A stretch of 64,000 nucleotides of DNA from NCBI GenBank assembly GCA_947462765.1, contig CANHQK010000003.1:35206-99205 (forward strand). The letters are read 5' to 3'. Position numbers and translations under genes: made by a program. Each line of letters starts with the position of its first letter. Position 1 is the first letter of the stretch. Below, piece after piece: positions 25,084 to 34,878 of this stretch. The notes beneath the pieces were generated by a model. The model ran no database searches, had not been told where the DNA came from, and was given only the letters and a program-made list of their open reading frames with translations. This DNA is from Bdellovibrionales bacterium (lineage in GTDB: Bacteria; Bdellovibrionota; UBA1018; CAIMNF01).

Positions 25084-26632
25084 AACGTTTTTGGAGTTCG
25101 AGATAAGCTCCTGGAATCGAGCGAATGATATCACCCGCCATCATCCCCCGGGGACTCACTCTGCGGGCAGCCCGCGCGCCGGCAAGTGAATGGAGGTAGA
25201 CGCCCACCTGAGTCGCATCGAATCCGGGAATGCCCTGTGCAAGTAACCCGCCGATCATCCCGGCCAAGACGTCTCCCGAGCCCGCTGTGGCCATGCCCGA
25301 GTTTGGAAAATGATTGAGATACATGGTTTCATCAGGAGAAAGCATCAGGGTCGCAGCGCCCTTGAGCAGGACCACTGAATGCGTCAGATCCACCGCACGC
25401 TTCAGCGCCCCGATCGGATCGTTGACGACTTGGTCTTTCTTCCAGCCGACCAATCTGGCCATCTCTCCCGGATGGGGGGTCAATACGGTCGGTGCCTTAC
25501 GGCGCTGACAGAGCGCATGCATCCCATGCTCGGAAATCAGGTTGAGCGCATCAGCATCGAGCACCACCGGCCCGGGAAAATACCCGAGAACATTTTCGAG
25601 CAACTTCCTCGCTTCGGGACGATTTCCCATGCCCGGTCCCAACACCAATGCCGAAAACTGGGAGAGCTGCTCCGAATATCGCTCATAATCACGCTCGGTT
25701 CCCGGAATGGACAAAGTCATCGCTTCGGTCGGAACTTGGGACACAAGATCCCGGATGGAATCACCCCAAGTGGCCGCAGTCGCCAAGCCGGCTCCGGTCC
25801 GGAGTGCTGCATGCGTAGCCATCGCAATCGCCCCGGTCCGCCCGGGAGAACCGCCTATCAGAAGAACATGACCGAAGGTGTTTTTATGGGCGTATCGATC
25901 CCGCCTGAGAATCTTCCGGGCCACGGTCTTGGCCTGAAGTAAAAACTTATCTCCTTCTACCGAAAACCGGTGCGGAAGTGAGATATCGACATTCACGAGC
26001 TTGCCACGGGTGTTGGCCCCGGGTGGAAGAAAATGTCCGAGCCGGGGGAATCCGAATGAGATGGTCAAGGAAGCTTCAATCGCAATGCCCTTCACCTGAC
26101 CGGAATCCCCACTCACTCCGGTCGGAATGTCGAGACTGACAATCTCCTGGAAGTGCCGGTTCATGATTTCAATCACGTCGTAGAAGTGCCCCTCAAGATC
26201 CCCCTTGAGTCCTGTCCCGATGATCCCATCGATCGCCAGATCGAAACCCCCGGCTTGCGCTAAAAACGCTTCGATCTCCTGCGCTTCCACGATGTGGGTC
26301 ATTTTGGCTTTCATCCGCTGGAGAATCTTGAAATTCTCAGCGGTGGCACCCTTGTATTCAGATCCTTTGACGAGATGGAAAACCCGGACCTTACGTCCGA
26401 GTCCGAGCAGCTGGCGGGCCACTACAAAAGCATCACCGGCGTTATTTCCCTTGCCGGCAAAAACCAAGATCTCATGATCGAGTCCGGCTCGAGGATATTC
26501 TCTCACGATGATCTCGCTCGCCGCGCGCCCTGCGTTTTCCATCAACAGGACCGGACCGATACCCATTTCGGTCTCGGCAGTGCGATCAAGCGTCCTCATC
26601 TCCTCATTGGTGCAGATTCTCAGCTGGTACAT
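25043..26632 (-). CDS. nnrD: Bifunctional NAD(P)HX epimerase/dehydratase (NnrE-NnrD)
   Basis: 529 aa fusion of two repair enzymes. N-terminal epimerase: ENAGRAASE, GKGNNAGDAFVVARQL and DGIIGTG (about 1-215). C-terminal dehydratase of the ribokinase-like fold: VLLIGGSPGRTGA, LGPGMGN, VLDADALNLI, LTPHPGEMARL, GSGDVLAGMIGG. Together they repair hydrated NADH and NADPH. Standard full length. It follows pdxJ by 12 bp and overlaps tsaE, a pairing common in many bacteria. Confidence 0.96.
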   Translation of the reverse strand: MYQLRICTNEEMRTLDRTAETEMGIGPVLLMENAGRAASEIIVREYPRAGLDHEILVFAGKGNNAGDAFVVARQLLGLGRKVRVFHLVKGSEYKGATAENFKILQRMKAKMTHIVEAQEIEAFLAQAGGFDLAIDGIIGTGLKGDLEGHFYDVIEIMNRHFQEIVSLDIPTGVSGDSGQVKGIAIEASLTISFGFPRLGHFLPPGANTRGKLVNVDISLPHRFSVEGDKFLLQAKTVARKILRRDRYAHKNTFGHVLLIGGSPGRTGAIAMATHAALRTGAGLATAATWGDSIRDLVSQVPTEAMTLSIPGTERDYERYSEQLSQFSALVLGPGMGNRPEARKLLENVLGYFPGPVVLDADALNLISEHGMHALCQRRKAPTVLTPHPGEMARLVGWKKDQVVNDPIGALKRAVDLTHSVVLLKGAATLMLSPDETMYLNHFPNSGMATAGSGDVLAGMIGGLLAQGIPGFDATQVGVYLHSLAGARAARRVSPRGMMAGDIIRSIPGAYLELQKRYGEEEEPRMARLL

Positions 26633-26644
26633 GGACTCTCTCTC

Positions 26645-27406
26645 CTATGGAGCATGAATGGCGGCAACCATCTCGCGAACCGCCTGTTCGAGACCGACCA
26701 AAGCGGCCCGACAAACAATGGCATGGCCGATATTGAATTCTTCAATCACATCAAGAGCGGCGATTTTTCTCACATTCTTAAAATCAAACCCGTGTCCTGC
26801 ATGGAGATGGATCCCGACCTCGCGTCCGGCACGAACCGCATCCTTCAGTTTGATGAACTCCGACTTTTCTATCTTCTTGCTATTCTTACCGTAAAACTTC
26901 TGGGTGGCATTGCAGTACTTTCCGGTATGGATTTCGACGGCATCCGCACCGAGTTCCTTTGAAAGCTTCACCGCTGCAGCATCCGGCTCGATGAACAGAG
27001 AAACGCGTATTCCCTTTTTCTTGAAATCACTGATCGCTTTCTTGATCCGGGCTCGGTATTTTTTCACATCGAGCCCGCCCTCAGTGGTCAACTCTTCCCG
27101 ACGCTCGGGAACGAGACAGACCCACTCCGGCCTCACTTTCAACGCGATCTTCAGCATGGAAGGGGCGAGCGCACACTCTAGATTGAGCGGAAGCTCCGCT
27201 TTTTTCCTGAGAGCGATCACGTCGGCATCCTGAATGTGCCGACGATCTTCGCGTAAATGAATGGTGATCTGATGGGCGCCGGCTTTTTTCACCAGAGCCG
27301 CAGCTTCGAGCAAATCGGGATAGGGTGTCCCACGAAGCTGCCTGAGTGTTGCGATGTGATCGATGTTGACTCCCAATCGTGGGATGAGCCAAGGCGTGGT
27401 GTTCAT
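26645..27406 (-). CDS. pdxJ: Pyridoxine 5'-phosphate synthase
   Basis: 253 aa TIM barrel. Starts LGVNIDHIATLRQLRG (the diagnostic PdxJ N terminus; His and Arg contact substrate), HLREDRRHIQD, LNLECAL, VCLVPERREELTTEGGLD (split), FIEPD, EIHTGKYC, HAGHGFDF, FNIGHAIV. It condenses 1-deoxyxylulose 5-phosphate with 3-amino-2-oxopropyl phosphate to PNP, the DXP-dependent B6 route. It overlaps glmM by 4 bp. PLP enzymes in the window (desulfurase, alr, tryptophanase) depend on this product. Confidence 0.97.
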   Translation of the reverse strand: MNTTPWLIPRLGVNIDHIATLRQLRGTPYPDLLEAAALVKKAGAHQITIHLREDRRHIQDADVIALRKKAELPLNLECALAPSMLKIALKVRPEWVCLVPERREELTTEGGLDVKKYRARIKKAISDFKKKGIRVSLFIEPDAAAVKLSKELGADAVEIHTGKYCNATQKFYGKNSKKIEKSEFIKLKDAVRAGREVGIHLHAGHGFDFKNVRKIAALDVIEEFNIGHAIVCRAALVGLEQAVREMVAAIHAP

Positions 27407-28812
27407 TGTCCGAGGTCCTCGATGAGTGATTCTTTCAGTTGGTTGGCAATACGTTCATTGGTCACAGAGCTCTCACTCTCCACCAGGATCCGGAGCTTGG
27501 GCTCCGTTCCCGAATAGCGTACAAAGATGCGGCCTTTTTTTAGACCATCCCGGCATCTTCTGAGGGTCTTCTGATAGGAGTCCAATGTTTCAAGGTCCTT
27601 TCGATCGCGGACCTTGAGATTCAGAAGTGTTTGAGGGAACAAACGGATCCCTTGTTTGAGCTCGGATAGAGGTTTTCCCGTCTTCTGCATGATCTCGAGC
27701 ACTTTCAGCGCGGCAAGCGCACCATCCCCGGTGGTCGATGAATCCAAAAAGATGATGTGCCCGGACTGTTCTCCCCCCAGATTGATCCCCTCGGTGCGCA
27801 TCTTCTCCACGACAAAGCGATCTCCGACATTCGCCCGGTGCATGATGATGCCTTTTTCTCTGAGCGCGAGCTCGAGACCGATATTCGACATGGGGGTGGT
27901 CACGATCGCGTCCTGCTTGAGCTCCCCCCGCTCTTTCATGGCCAATGCACAAAGCCCGATCACCACATCGCCGTCGAGGATCTCACCATTCTCATCAGAG
28001 AGGATCACCCGGTCAGCATCTCCGTCGAGCGCGATCCCGATCTGTGACTTGGATCGGCGGGTCAGTTCGGCCATTTTTTCCGGGTATAATGCACCGATCT
28101 CGTGGTTGATATTGGTCCCATTCGGAGAGACCCCGATCGTCGTCAAGACAGCGCCGAGCTCCTCGAAGGCCATCGGTGCGGCCTTGTAGGCAGCCCCGTT
28201 CGCGCAGTCCAAAGCGATTCGCATTCCCGAGAGATCCGCATGATCCGGGAACTTGGATTTCAAGAAAACAATATACCGTCCGTGGGCCTCCTCGATCCGG
28301 TAAGCCCGGCCGATATCGGCTCCTCTCGGGAGCTCCGCATCCATCCGGGTGGGATCCGCCACCAATTGTTCGATCACCGACTCAACCGCATCCGGAGCCT
28401 TGAAACCATCTGGACCGAAAATCTTGATTCCGTTGTCATGGAACGGGTTATGTGAGGCTGAAATCATCACACCGGCATGGGCCCGCATGCTCTGGGCCAC
28501 AAAAGCAACACCCGGAGTCGGCAGAGGCCCGAGTAGGATCGCCTCACCCCCCATCGCACAAACACCGGAGGCAAGAGCCTGCTCGATCATATACCCGGAA
28601 CGACGCGTGTCCTTGCCGATGACAATTTTAATCTTCGAAGCATTGCCACTCTTCCTGAACGGATCCCCGAAACCGGACCTCCAGGCATCACGCTCGCGTA
28701 GCAGGGAATACACCAGGGCTCTTCCCACCCGCATGGCCACCTCACCGGTCATGGGATAAACATTCGCCTCGGCGCGGATTCCGTCAGTTCCGAACAATCG
28801 CTTCTTCATCAT
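27403..28812 (-). CDS. glmM: Phosphoglucosamine mutase
   Basis: 469 aa from the ATG at 28812, overlapping the cdaR stop (ATGA). Alpha-D-phosphohexomutase motifs: LFGTDGIRAEAN, phosphoserine loop ISASHNPFHDNG (Ser about 120), metal loop ALDGDADRVI, GEQSGHIIF sugar loop and the phosphate loop VRYSGTEPK. Makes glucosamine-1-phosphate for UDP-GlcNAc, peptidoglycan and LPS. In Firmicutes GlmM is bound and inhibits CdaA; the same order cdaA-cdaR-glmM is kept here. Confidence 0.98.
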   Translation of the reverse strand: MMKKRLFGTDGIRAEANVYPMTGEVAMRVGRALVYSLLRERDAWRSGFGDPFRKSGNASKIKIVIGKDTRRSGYMIEQALASGVCAMGGEAILLGPLPTPGVAFVAQSMRAHAGVMISASHNPFHDNGIKIFGPDGFKAPDAVESVIEQLVADPTRMDAELPRGADIGRAYRIEEAHGRYIVFLKSKFPDHADLSGMRIALDCANGAAYKAAPMAFEELGAVLTTIGVSPNGTNINHEIGALYPEKMAELTRRSKSQIGIALDGDADRVILSDENGEILDGDVVIGLCALAMKERGELKQDAIVTTPMSNIGLELALREKGIIMHRANVGDRFVVEKMRTEGINLGGEQSGHIIFLDSSTTGDGALAALKVLEIMQKTGKPLSELKQGIRLFPQTLLNLKVRDRKDLETLDSYQKTLRRCRDGLKKGRIFVRYSGTEPKLRILVESESSVTNERIANQLKESLIEDLGQ

Positions 28813-29747
28813 GGTTTCTTCACCACCACACGGGTCAAAGGGGGAATCACGCGGACCAAATGCACCCGCTCGGGAAGCTGGACGCGGATCCATTTCAAGT
28901 ACTCACCCTCCGGCACATCCCGCACATCCACGAGTGCCGAGATCTGATCGCCCTCAATCTTGACGTTCTCGCCCGGTTCGGTCCGGATGATCACGGTCAC
29001 CTCTTCGTCAGCGACCTTCGCCTTCCCGGCCGGTTTCACCTTGACGGGTACATGCCTCACCCGGAACGCCTGACCTCGACCTTGGACTTCCACATACAGC
29101 TCGGGTAAGACCCCGTCCACATCGACACCTAGAGATTTGAAATCGAACGCAAGGGGAAGAACCGATGTTTCATGCAACGCCGACAAATCTACCGGCACGG
29201 TCAGGATCTGTTCGAGATCTCCCATCCTGCTCTTCGGGCCCTTCACCTTGACTCCCGATGGGTTGACCTCAATCCGGCTGGATTTCAGGCCATCTGGCAA
29301 TTCTCCGGTGAAGGTCACTCGGACCGGGATCAATTTTTTCCTCAACTCCTCGTAGCGCAATTGCACAGCATTAGGGGTGATCGACAAAACCTTCACTCCG
29401 AGGGGCAACTTGATCGCATCACTGAAAATCCGATGGGTCTGGACCCCGGATTTCGCCCCCTTCACCACTGCCCGGATGGGCTCCTCCATCCGGTTCTGGA
29501 TGGAGCGCAAAAATGCCTTGGGTCCGGAGAGCTTGAACGTGATCTTTTCAGGAACCGGATCGACCAGAATCTGATCCTCGGGCATGACGGCCTCGAACGG
29601 GATCTCTTTTGTGATCTCGATCGTCTGCGAACCGAACACCAGCACCCAGACCGTGAGAGCAATCACGATGGAGGCGAGCTTCATGGGCCACTGGTAGCGA
29701 ATCATGCTCCAAAGAACGTGAAAAGGACCGAGCACCCAGCGTCTCAT
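28809..29747 (-). CDS. cdaR: YbbR-domain protein (CdaR), regulator of diadenylate cyclase
   Basis: 312 aa. One N-terminal membrane helix (KLASIVIALTVWVLVFGSQ) followed by repeated YbbR units of about 80-90 residues, each with a V-x-V-x-G-P or KVKGPKSRM type strand (IPFEAV..LVDPVPEKITFKLSGP; IPVRVTFTGELPDG; VPVKVKPAGKAKV). Predicted periplasmic. In Firmicutes CdaR binds CdaA and tunes c-di-AMP synthesis. It overlaps cdaA and glmM by 4 bp each, so the regulator and its targets are coproduced. Confidence 0.9.
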   Translation of the reverse strand: MRRWVLGPFHVLWSMIRYQWPMKLASIVIALTVWVLVFGSQTIEITKEIPFEAVMPEDQILVDPVPEKITFKLSGPKAFLRSIQNRMEEPIRAVVKGAKSGVQTHRIFSDAIKLPLGVKVLSITPNAVQLRYEELRKKLIPVRVTFTGELPDGLKSSRIEVNPSGVKVKGPKSRMGDLEQILTVPVDLSALHETSVLPLAFDFKSLGVDVDGVLPELYVEVQGRGQAFRVRHVPVKVKPAGKAKVADEEVTVIIRTEPGENVKIEGDQISALVDVRDVPEGEYLKWIRVQLPERVHLVRVIPPLTRVVVKKP

Positions 29748-30586
29748 CGTTCGACCTCACCTTTTCCACGTACGGTCTGGATGAAATTCCGGATCCGGTT
29801 CGGGAGCGGTTGCTCCGGCGAATTCAGATTCAACAGTTGGGCGAGCGTGTCGCGGATCTGGCTTTCAGTCAGATTCCGGATCATCTCCCCACTCTGCACG
29901 ATATGGGCCTGACCGGCCTCCTCACTCACCAAAACAACGATGGCATCAGTCTCCTCGGTCAGACCAAAAGCCGCCCGATGACGCGTGCCAAGTCCGCGAT
30001 CGATTTCTGTGTTTTTCGAGAGCGGAAGAAAACAACCTGCGGCAGCGAGACGGTCTCCGGTGATGATCACGGCCCCGTCATGAATGGGCGACTCCTGAAG
30101 GAAAACCGAATACAGCAGCTCGGCACGGACCCTGGCATCGACCTTGGACCCGGTATCCATGAAATTCTTGAGACCGTTTTCCCGCTCGATCACAATGAGA
30201 GCACCGATGTGATCGCGAGCGAGTTGGGTCGCAGCGCGTGAAATCTCATCCACCATCTCGAGTTGGTTCTCGCTCTCCGCTGAATACAGGAAGGGGTTCC
30301 TTCCCATCCGGGTGAGCGCACGGCGCAAATCGTCCTGAAACAGGACAATGATGATGAAAACGAAGTAATCGAAGAAATTACTGAGCAACCAATGGGTCGC
30401 ATAGAACTCGAACTGGCTCGACAGAACGAACCCAGCGGTCAGCACCCCGAGCCCGATCAGCATCTGGACTGCCCGCGTTCCCCGGATCAGATTCAGCAGG
30501 CGGTACACGATGAACGCCACGATGGCGATATCGAGCAAATCCTCCTGCCTGAAACTCGAATGCAGGTTCGCGAGCAACTCCCGCAT
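29744..30586 (-). CDS. cdaA: CdaA diadenylate cyclase
   Basis: 280 aa. Three N-terminal membrane helices (about 18-85) and a DAC domain with the catalytic motifs DGA (170-172, in SPIHDGAVII) and RHR (202-204, in GTRHRAAFG). FQDDLRRALTRMGRN is the conserved linker of the CdaA type. It makes c-di-AMP from two ATP. The cyclase lies between ftsH (1-bp overlap) and cdaR. No c-di-AMP phosphodiesterase is visible in this window. Confidence 0.95.
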   Translation of the reverse strand: MRELLANLHSSFRQEDLLDIAIVAFIVYRLLNLIRGTRAVQMLIGLGVLTAGFVLSSQFEFYATHWLLSNFFDYFVFIIIVLFQDDLRRALTRMGRNPFLYSAESENQLEMVDEISRAATQLARDHIGALIVIERENGLKNFMDTGSKVDARVRAELLYSVFLQESPIHDGAVIITGDRLAAAGCFLPLSKNTEIDRGLGTRHRAAFGLTEETDAIVVLVSEEAGQAHIVQSGEMIRNLTESQIRDTLAQLLNLNSPEQPLPNRIRNFIQTVRGKGEVER

Positions 30587-32472
30587 CAGGCCATCACGGG
30601 CGCGGGCGCAGCGCCTCCCCCTTCAGGCTTAGGGTCAGTCCCGGCATTCTTCGGAGCGCGCTCGATCTTCTCTCCACGGATCAGGCGATCGACTTCCTCA
30701 CCGTCAATGGTTTCGTACTCGAGCAAGGCTTCAGCGATCCGGTGGAGAGCAGCGATGTTCTCCGCCACCAGTTGGCGAGCCCGCTGGTAATTGCGTTCCA
30801 CGATATCGCGGACCTCGCGATCGATGGTTTGGGCCGTTTGTTCACTGTAGTCCCGATGCTGGGAGATTTCCCGACCGAGGAAGATGGCCTCTTCCTTCTT
30901 TCCGAAGGTCAGCGGCCCGAGGATGTCACTCATCCCCCACTCGCAAACCATCCTTCGGGCGAACTCGGTGGCTCGTTCAATATCGTTACCGGCACCCGTG
31001 GTCTTCTGATTGAATACCGCTTCCTCCGCGACCCGCCCCCCCATCAGGAAAGCAATCATGTTCTCGGCTTTCACCTTGTCCATGCTGACCCGGTCTTCAC
31101 GTGGAAGGGTCTGGGTCACCCCCAGGGCCATCCCGCGAGGAATGATCGTCACCTTGTGAATCGGATCCGTACCCGGGAGCGAACGCCCGACCAGGGTGTG
31201 ACCGGCCTCATGGAAGGCGGTCGTCTTGCGTTCCTGCTCGGAAAGCACGAGACTCTTCCGTTCGGAGCCCATCAGCACCTTGTCTTTGGCATCCTCCAAG
31301 TCATGGAGCTCGACAAATTTTTTATCCTTGCGTGCAGCGATCAGGGCCGCTTCGTTCACGAGGTTCTCGAGGTCAGCGCCCGAAAACCCGGGAGTACCAC
31401 GGGCGATGATGCTCAATTCCACCTTCGGATCGAGTGGCACTTTGCGGGTGTGTACCTTCAGGATCTCCTCGCGTCCCTTCAGATCGGGGTTGGACACCAC
31501 AACCCGACGATCAAAACGTCCGGGACGGAGCAAGGCCGGATCGAGCACATCCGGACGGTTCGTGGCCGCCACCAGGATCACGCCCTCATTGCCTTCAAAG
31601 CCATCCATCTCGACCAGCAGTTGGTTCAGGGTCTGCTCGCGCTCGTCATGACCGCCGCCGAGGCCCGCGCCCCGATGACGCCCAACCGCATCGATCTCGT
31701 CGATGAAAATAATACAGGGAGCGTGCTTCTTCCCTTGCTCGAACAGGTCACGGACTCGCGAAGCACCCACACCGACGAACATCTCCACGAAATCGGAGCC
31801 CGAGATCGAGAAGAACGGCACACCGGCTTCACCGGCAACCGCCTTGGCCAAGAGGGTCTTTCCGGTTCCCGGAGGCCCCATCAGCAGAACGCCCTTCGGG
31901 ATTCGACCTCCGAGGCGGGTGAACTTCTTCGGATCTTTCAAAAAATGAACGATCTCCTCGAGATCCTGCTTGGCCTCTTCCGCTCCTGCCACATCTTTGA
32001 AAGTGAACTTGCGGTTCGATTCATTGAGCATCCGGGCCTTGGACTTACCGAAGCTCATCGCCTTGCCACCGCCGGACTGGATCTGCCGCATGAAAATGAA
32101 AAACACGAAAAACAGGAGAAGCATCGGGAACCAGGAAACGAGCATCTGTTGCCAGAAGGGCGTCTTCTCCGCTTGTTCGTAGTCAGGAATGAGCTTGTTG
32201 GCCTTCAAGATCTCGGTGAACACCGGATTTTTGGTGTCCCCCACGGTTTCAAAGGAGGTCCGACCGTCGACCGGTTCTTTCAGCTTCCCGACGATGACGT
32301 CTTCGTTCTTGAAAGTCACCTCTGCCACCTTGCCCTGCTGGACCAGCTCGATGAACTGGGAAAACTTCAACGCCTTGTTCGGGCGCTGGTTCGAGTCCAC
32401 CGCCTTGAACAGAATCGCGAAGATCAGGAATACCGACAACCAGAGCGCGGCTGCGCGTCCGAAACCTTTCAT
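30586..32472 (-). CDS. ftsH: FtsH, membrane AAA+ zinc metalloprotease
   Basis: 628 aa. Two membrane helices (about 8-24 and 105-125) flank a periplasmic domain. AAA+ core: Walker A GPPGTGKT (about 199-206), Walker [17 protein letters not shown], second region of homology [19 protein letters not shown]. Protease zinc motif HEAGH (about 418-422), third ligand in [10 protein letters not shown]-terminal Gly/Pro/Ala tail. It degrades misfolded membrane proteins and regulators. First gene of the operon ftsH-cdaA-cdaR-glmM-pdxJ-nnrDE-tsaE. Confidence 0.98.
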   Translation of the reverse strand: MKGFGRAAALWLSVFLIFAILFKAVDSNQRPNKALKFSQFIELVQQGKVAEVTFKNEDVIVGKLKEPVDGRTSFETVGDTKNPVFTEILKANKLIPDYEQAEKTPFWQQMLVSWFPMLLLFFVFFIFMRQIQSGGGKAMSFGKSKARMLNESNRKFTFKDVAGAEEAKQDLEEIVHFLKDPKKFTRLGGRIPKGVLLMGPPGTGKTLLAKAVAGEAGVPFFSISGSDFVEMFVGVGASRVRDLFEQGKKHAPCIIFIDEIDAVGRHRGAGLGGGHDEREQTLNQLLVEMDGFEGNEGVILVAATNRPDVLDPALLRPGRFDRRVVVSNPDLKGREEILKVHTRKVPLDPKVELSIIARGTPGFSGADLENLVNEAALIAARKDKKFVELHDLEDAKDKVLMGSERKSLVLSEQERKTTAFHEAGHTLVGRSLPGTDPIHKVTIIPRGMALGVTQTLPREDRVSMDKVKAENMIAFLMGGRVAEEAVFNQKTTGAGNDIERATEFARRMVCEWGMSDILGPLTFGKKEEAIFLGREISQHRDYSEQTAQTIDREVRDIVERNYQRARQLVAENIAALHRIAEALLEYETIDGEEVDRLIRGEKIERAPKNAGTDPKPEGGGAAPAPVMA

Positions 32473-32541
32473 AAGGGGTCCTTTCTCGTGTAAACGAGTC
32501 CAGACCTGATTTCACCACACAGACCTTGAAAAAACAAATCT

Positions 32542-33495
32542 TTAGCCTTGATCTCGCAGATCAAGATTCTCGATCAGGTAGCCCTGTTTCACAGGTCGGA
32601 GACGCACTCCACCAGGAAGACTGAGCGCACGGCGTCGAGCAACACCTGACAACTGGGCACGAAGCTCCTCCACTTGGGCCCGTCCGAGGGGCCTTCCGAT
32701 CGCCAATTCCACGCCGAGCTTCACGCTTTGCAACATGCCTCCCCCGGATCGGGCAACCAGTCGTTCGGGGTATTTGGCGAGCACGTCACGGACCGCCGGA
32801 AAATGTTCCTCGAGGAGCGGAAACACACGCCCCCGAGCCCAGGCACGGAATCGTCTCGGGTCGGCATTGGTGGGATCCTCGTGGCAATCGAGGCCCTCCT
32901 CCGCCGCATAGGCCCGGATTTGTGATTTGCTCACCTGAAGAAACGGCCGCAAACTGTTGCCGTCTTGAAATAAAATGCCGCCTCCGAGCTCGAGCAACTC
33001 TCCGCGCAAAAACCGGAAGAGCACCGTCTCGGCCTGATCGTCCCGATGGTGCGCGGTCAACACCATCGAGTAAGGCTTACCCGCTCCTGCCAAGGACCGG
33101 TAAACCCTTTGCCGCTTCAATCGTGCATCTTCCTCGAGATTCCGGCTTTCAAGACCTTTGCCCTTCGGAGCCGGCAAGCGCTGCCCCAAAAAACCCACGT
33201 TCAGTGACACCGAAAGCTGGCGAACCGTCTCCGGTTCTTCACTCGCTGACTCGGGCCTCCATCCATGATCCAAATGCAAAAGAGTGATTTGACCGGGCGC
33301 AACGATCTTGCGGCCGTAACGCGAGAGGAGATGGGCCAAGGCCATGGAGTCAACCCCACCGGACACGGCAATCAAGACGCGCCCCTGCAAGGGCAAGGTC
33401 ACACGCTCTTGCTTGAAGGTCCGGATGACTTGACGAATGAGGGTTCCACCCGCCCGACCGGGAGAAGCATAGACGTTTCGGGCAGGAGAGGGCAC
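32542..33495 (-). CDS. tilS: TilS, tRNA(Ile) lysidine synthase
   Basis: 317 aa from a GTG at 33495 directly after the upstream stop. PP-loop VSGGVDSMALAHLL (about 43-56), LHLDHGWRPES, NLEEDAR, TAHHRDDQAETVLFRFLRG and HEDPTNADPR are the TilS hallmarks. It modifies C34 of tRNA-Ile(CAU) to lysidine. The protein is shorter than E. coli TilS (about 430), ending with a small C-terminal piece, like many compact TilS. Its PP-loop keeps the Asp that the MnmA-like protein lost. Confidence 0.94.
   Translation of the reverse strand: MPSPARNVYASPGRAGGTLIRQVIRTFKQERVTLPLQGRVLIAVSGGVDSMALAHLLSRYGRKIVAPGQITLLHLDHGWRPESASEEPETVRQLSVSLNVGFLGQRLPAPKGKGLESRNLEEDARLKRQRVYRSLAGAGKPYSMVLTAHHRDDQAETVLFRFLRGELLELGGGILFQDGNSLRPFLQVSKSQIRAYAAEEGLDCHEDPTNADPRRFRAWARGRVFPLLEEHFPAVRDVLAKYPERLVARSGGGMLQSVKLGVELAIGRPLGRAQVEELRAQLSGVARRRALSLPGGVRLRPVKQGYLIENLDLRDQG
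32547..32565. terminator. Hairpin at the end of tilS, possible terminator
   Basis: Perfect 8-bp stem (cttgatct/agatcaag) with a 3-nt loop overlapping the last codons of tilS. On the minus strand the run TTTTTT follows only after about 14 nt, so it is at best a weak terminator between tilS and ftsH. Confidence 0.25.
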
Positions 33496-34170
33496 TCAGT
33501 TCCTGCCCTTCATCGGAAACAGCGAAGCCTGCTTGGGGTCGATGTCCATCCAACAGGAGACCGTCTGGCCCTTGGTGCAGGTCACATGGCTCCCCATCCG
33601 GGTACCGACTCCCGTATCCGGAAGTTGCTGATAGAGAACTTGAGAATACAAAAGAGGGATTTTCAGGGTCAAATGTCCCCCCGCTTCTTCGGGATGAACC
33701 TCGACCAGCTCACCGGCTTCCTCCGGTTTCCGCGGCTCCGGATCGGCGGTGATCAGATCACCCGCTGCCCGGACCGGCACCGGTGCCCCCTCAGGAAGGT
33801 GCAAGGCCAGGACACAACGGGTCCCTCGGGTGCGCTTTAAGCACTGCAGATGGATCCCCGTTTTAGAGGAGATGCCCTTACGACCTTGGGCTTGTTCCTC
33901 TGCCAGCGCCAGTTTACGGAAGACCAGGTCCGCATCGGCTCCCTGCAGTTCCAGGCGCACGGCCCCGTTCTCCCAATCGTGCATGACAAAGCTTGTGTCA
34001 GCGTCTACCGGTACGCCATCCGGAACCTGCGGTTTCAGCTGATTCAACGAGTTACCGGAATACCCGGTAGCTTGAATCAAAAGAGAAGGCGCTCGCTGTG
34101 GACCACACGACGAGAGACCGAGGAGGACCAGAACCCATAAACGACTTTGACGCACGACACCCGACACCAT
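33496..34170 (-). CDS. Lipoprotein of unknown function
   Basis: 224 aa. Signal with lipobox LGLSSCGP (Cys at about 22). The mature part is a mixed beta-rich sequence with paired cysteines (HLQCLKRTRGTRC, HVTCTKGQTVSC) that may form disulfides, and a Glu/Pro-rich linker at about 145-160. It stops immediately before the tilS GTG. No family recognised; envelope location is the safe statement. Confidence 0.7.
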   Translation of the reverse strand: MVSGVVRQSRLWVLVLLGLSSCGPQRAPSLLIQATGYSGNSLNQLKPQVPDGVPVDADTSFVMHDWENGAVRLELQGADADLVFRKLALAEEQAQGRKGISSKTGIHLQCLKRTRGTRCVLALHLPEGAPVPVRAAGDLITADPEPRKPEEAGELVEVHPEEAGGHLTLKIPLLYSQVLYQQLPDTGVGTRMGSHVTCTKGQTVSCWMDIDPKQASLFPMKGRN

Positions 34171-34212
34171 GCGGAGCGGGTTTTACTCCGGAAACGCACC
34201 GTTGTAAAGCAC

Positions 34213-34878
34213 TCAGGTGAGGAGCTTCACCCCGGCGCCCCGGATGGTGAGAAGGTGCTGGGGACGCTCCGGATCGGGCTCAATCCGTTTCCTGAGCTGG
34301 GTGATCAGATAATCAACGGTACGGGTTTTGGGAAGGAAGGTGAAACCCCAGACATCCTTGAGCAGGCGATCTTTGCTGACGATATCCCCCTCTCTCTCCA
34401 GGAGATAGGCGACAAACTTGTACTCGAGCGGAGTCAATTGAACCGGGTTACGCTCGGTATGCAAAGTCAGGGTTCCAGGATCCAGCCACCATCCGCTCCG
34501 TTTTTCCTCGGAGGTGGGGGCAGGGACTCTCCGCCCAAGTGCCTCGAGCCTCGCTTCGAGCTCCCGAAAAGAAAAGGGTTTGGGAAGGTAATCATCCGCT
34601 CCGAGCCGGAGTCCTTGGATTCTCTCCTCCACCCCGGACTTCGCGCTCAGGATCAATACCAGGGACTTGGAGCGACGGGGATGGGAAAGCAGAACCGTCC
34701 CCTCACCGTCCGGCAGATTCCGGTCCAGGATCCAAAGGGAATAGGAGCGCGTCGCCAGACACTTTCCGGCTTCTTTCAATGTTTTGGCCCAATCGCATTC
34801 AATGCCCATCTTCTTCAGCGAGAGCACGATCGTATCCCCGAGTACCAACTCATCCTCGACGAGCAAGACCCGCATCAT
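34213..34878 (-). CDS. OmpR/PhoB-family response regulator
   Basis: 221 aa. Receiver: acidic pair EDE at 8-10, phospho-Asp D52 (WILDRNLPDG), switch Ser in LILSAKSG and Lys in DDYLPKPF, a complete active site. C-terminal winged helix (about 125-221) with LTPLEYKFVAYLL, recognition helix TVDYLITQLRKRIE and RGAGVKLL. It is coupled to the histidine kinase by a 4-bp overlap (kinase first). Target genes unknown. Unlike the regulator at 6861 this one has all catalytic residues. Confidence 0.93.
   Translation of the reverse strand: MMRVLLVEDELVLGDTIVLSLKKMGIECDWAKTLKEAGKCLATRSYSLWILDRNLPDGEGTVLLSHPRRSKSLVLILSAKSGVEERIQGLRLGADDYLPKPFSFRELEARLEALGRRVPAPTSEEKRSGWWLDPGTLTLHTERNPVQLTPLEYKFVAYLLEREGDIVSKDRLLKDVWGFTFLPKTRTVDYLITQLRKRIEPDPERPQHLLTIRGAGVKLLT

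Noticed and set aside
30742..32493. 583-codon open frame on the plus strand opposite ftsH
   Set aside because: It is exactly antisense to ftsH, which has every family motif; the antisense translation is His/Leu/Arg-rich without any domain.
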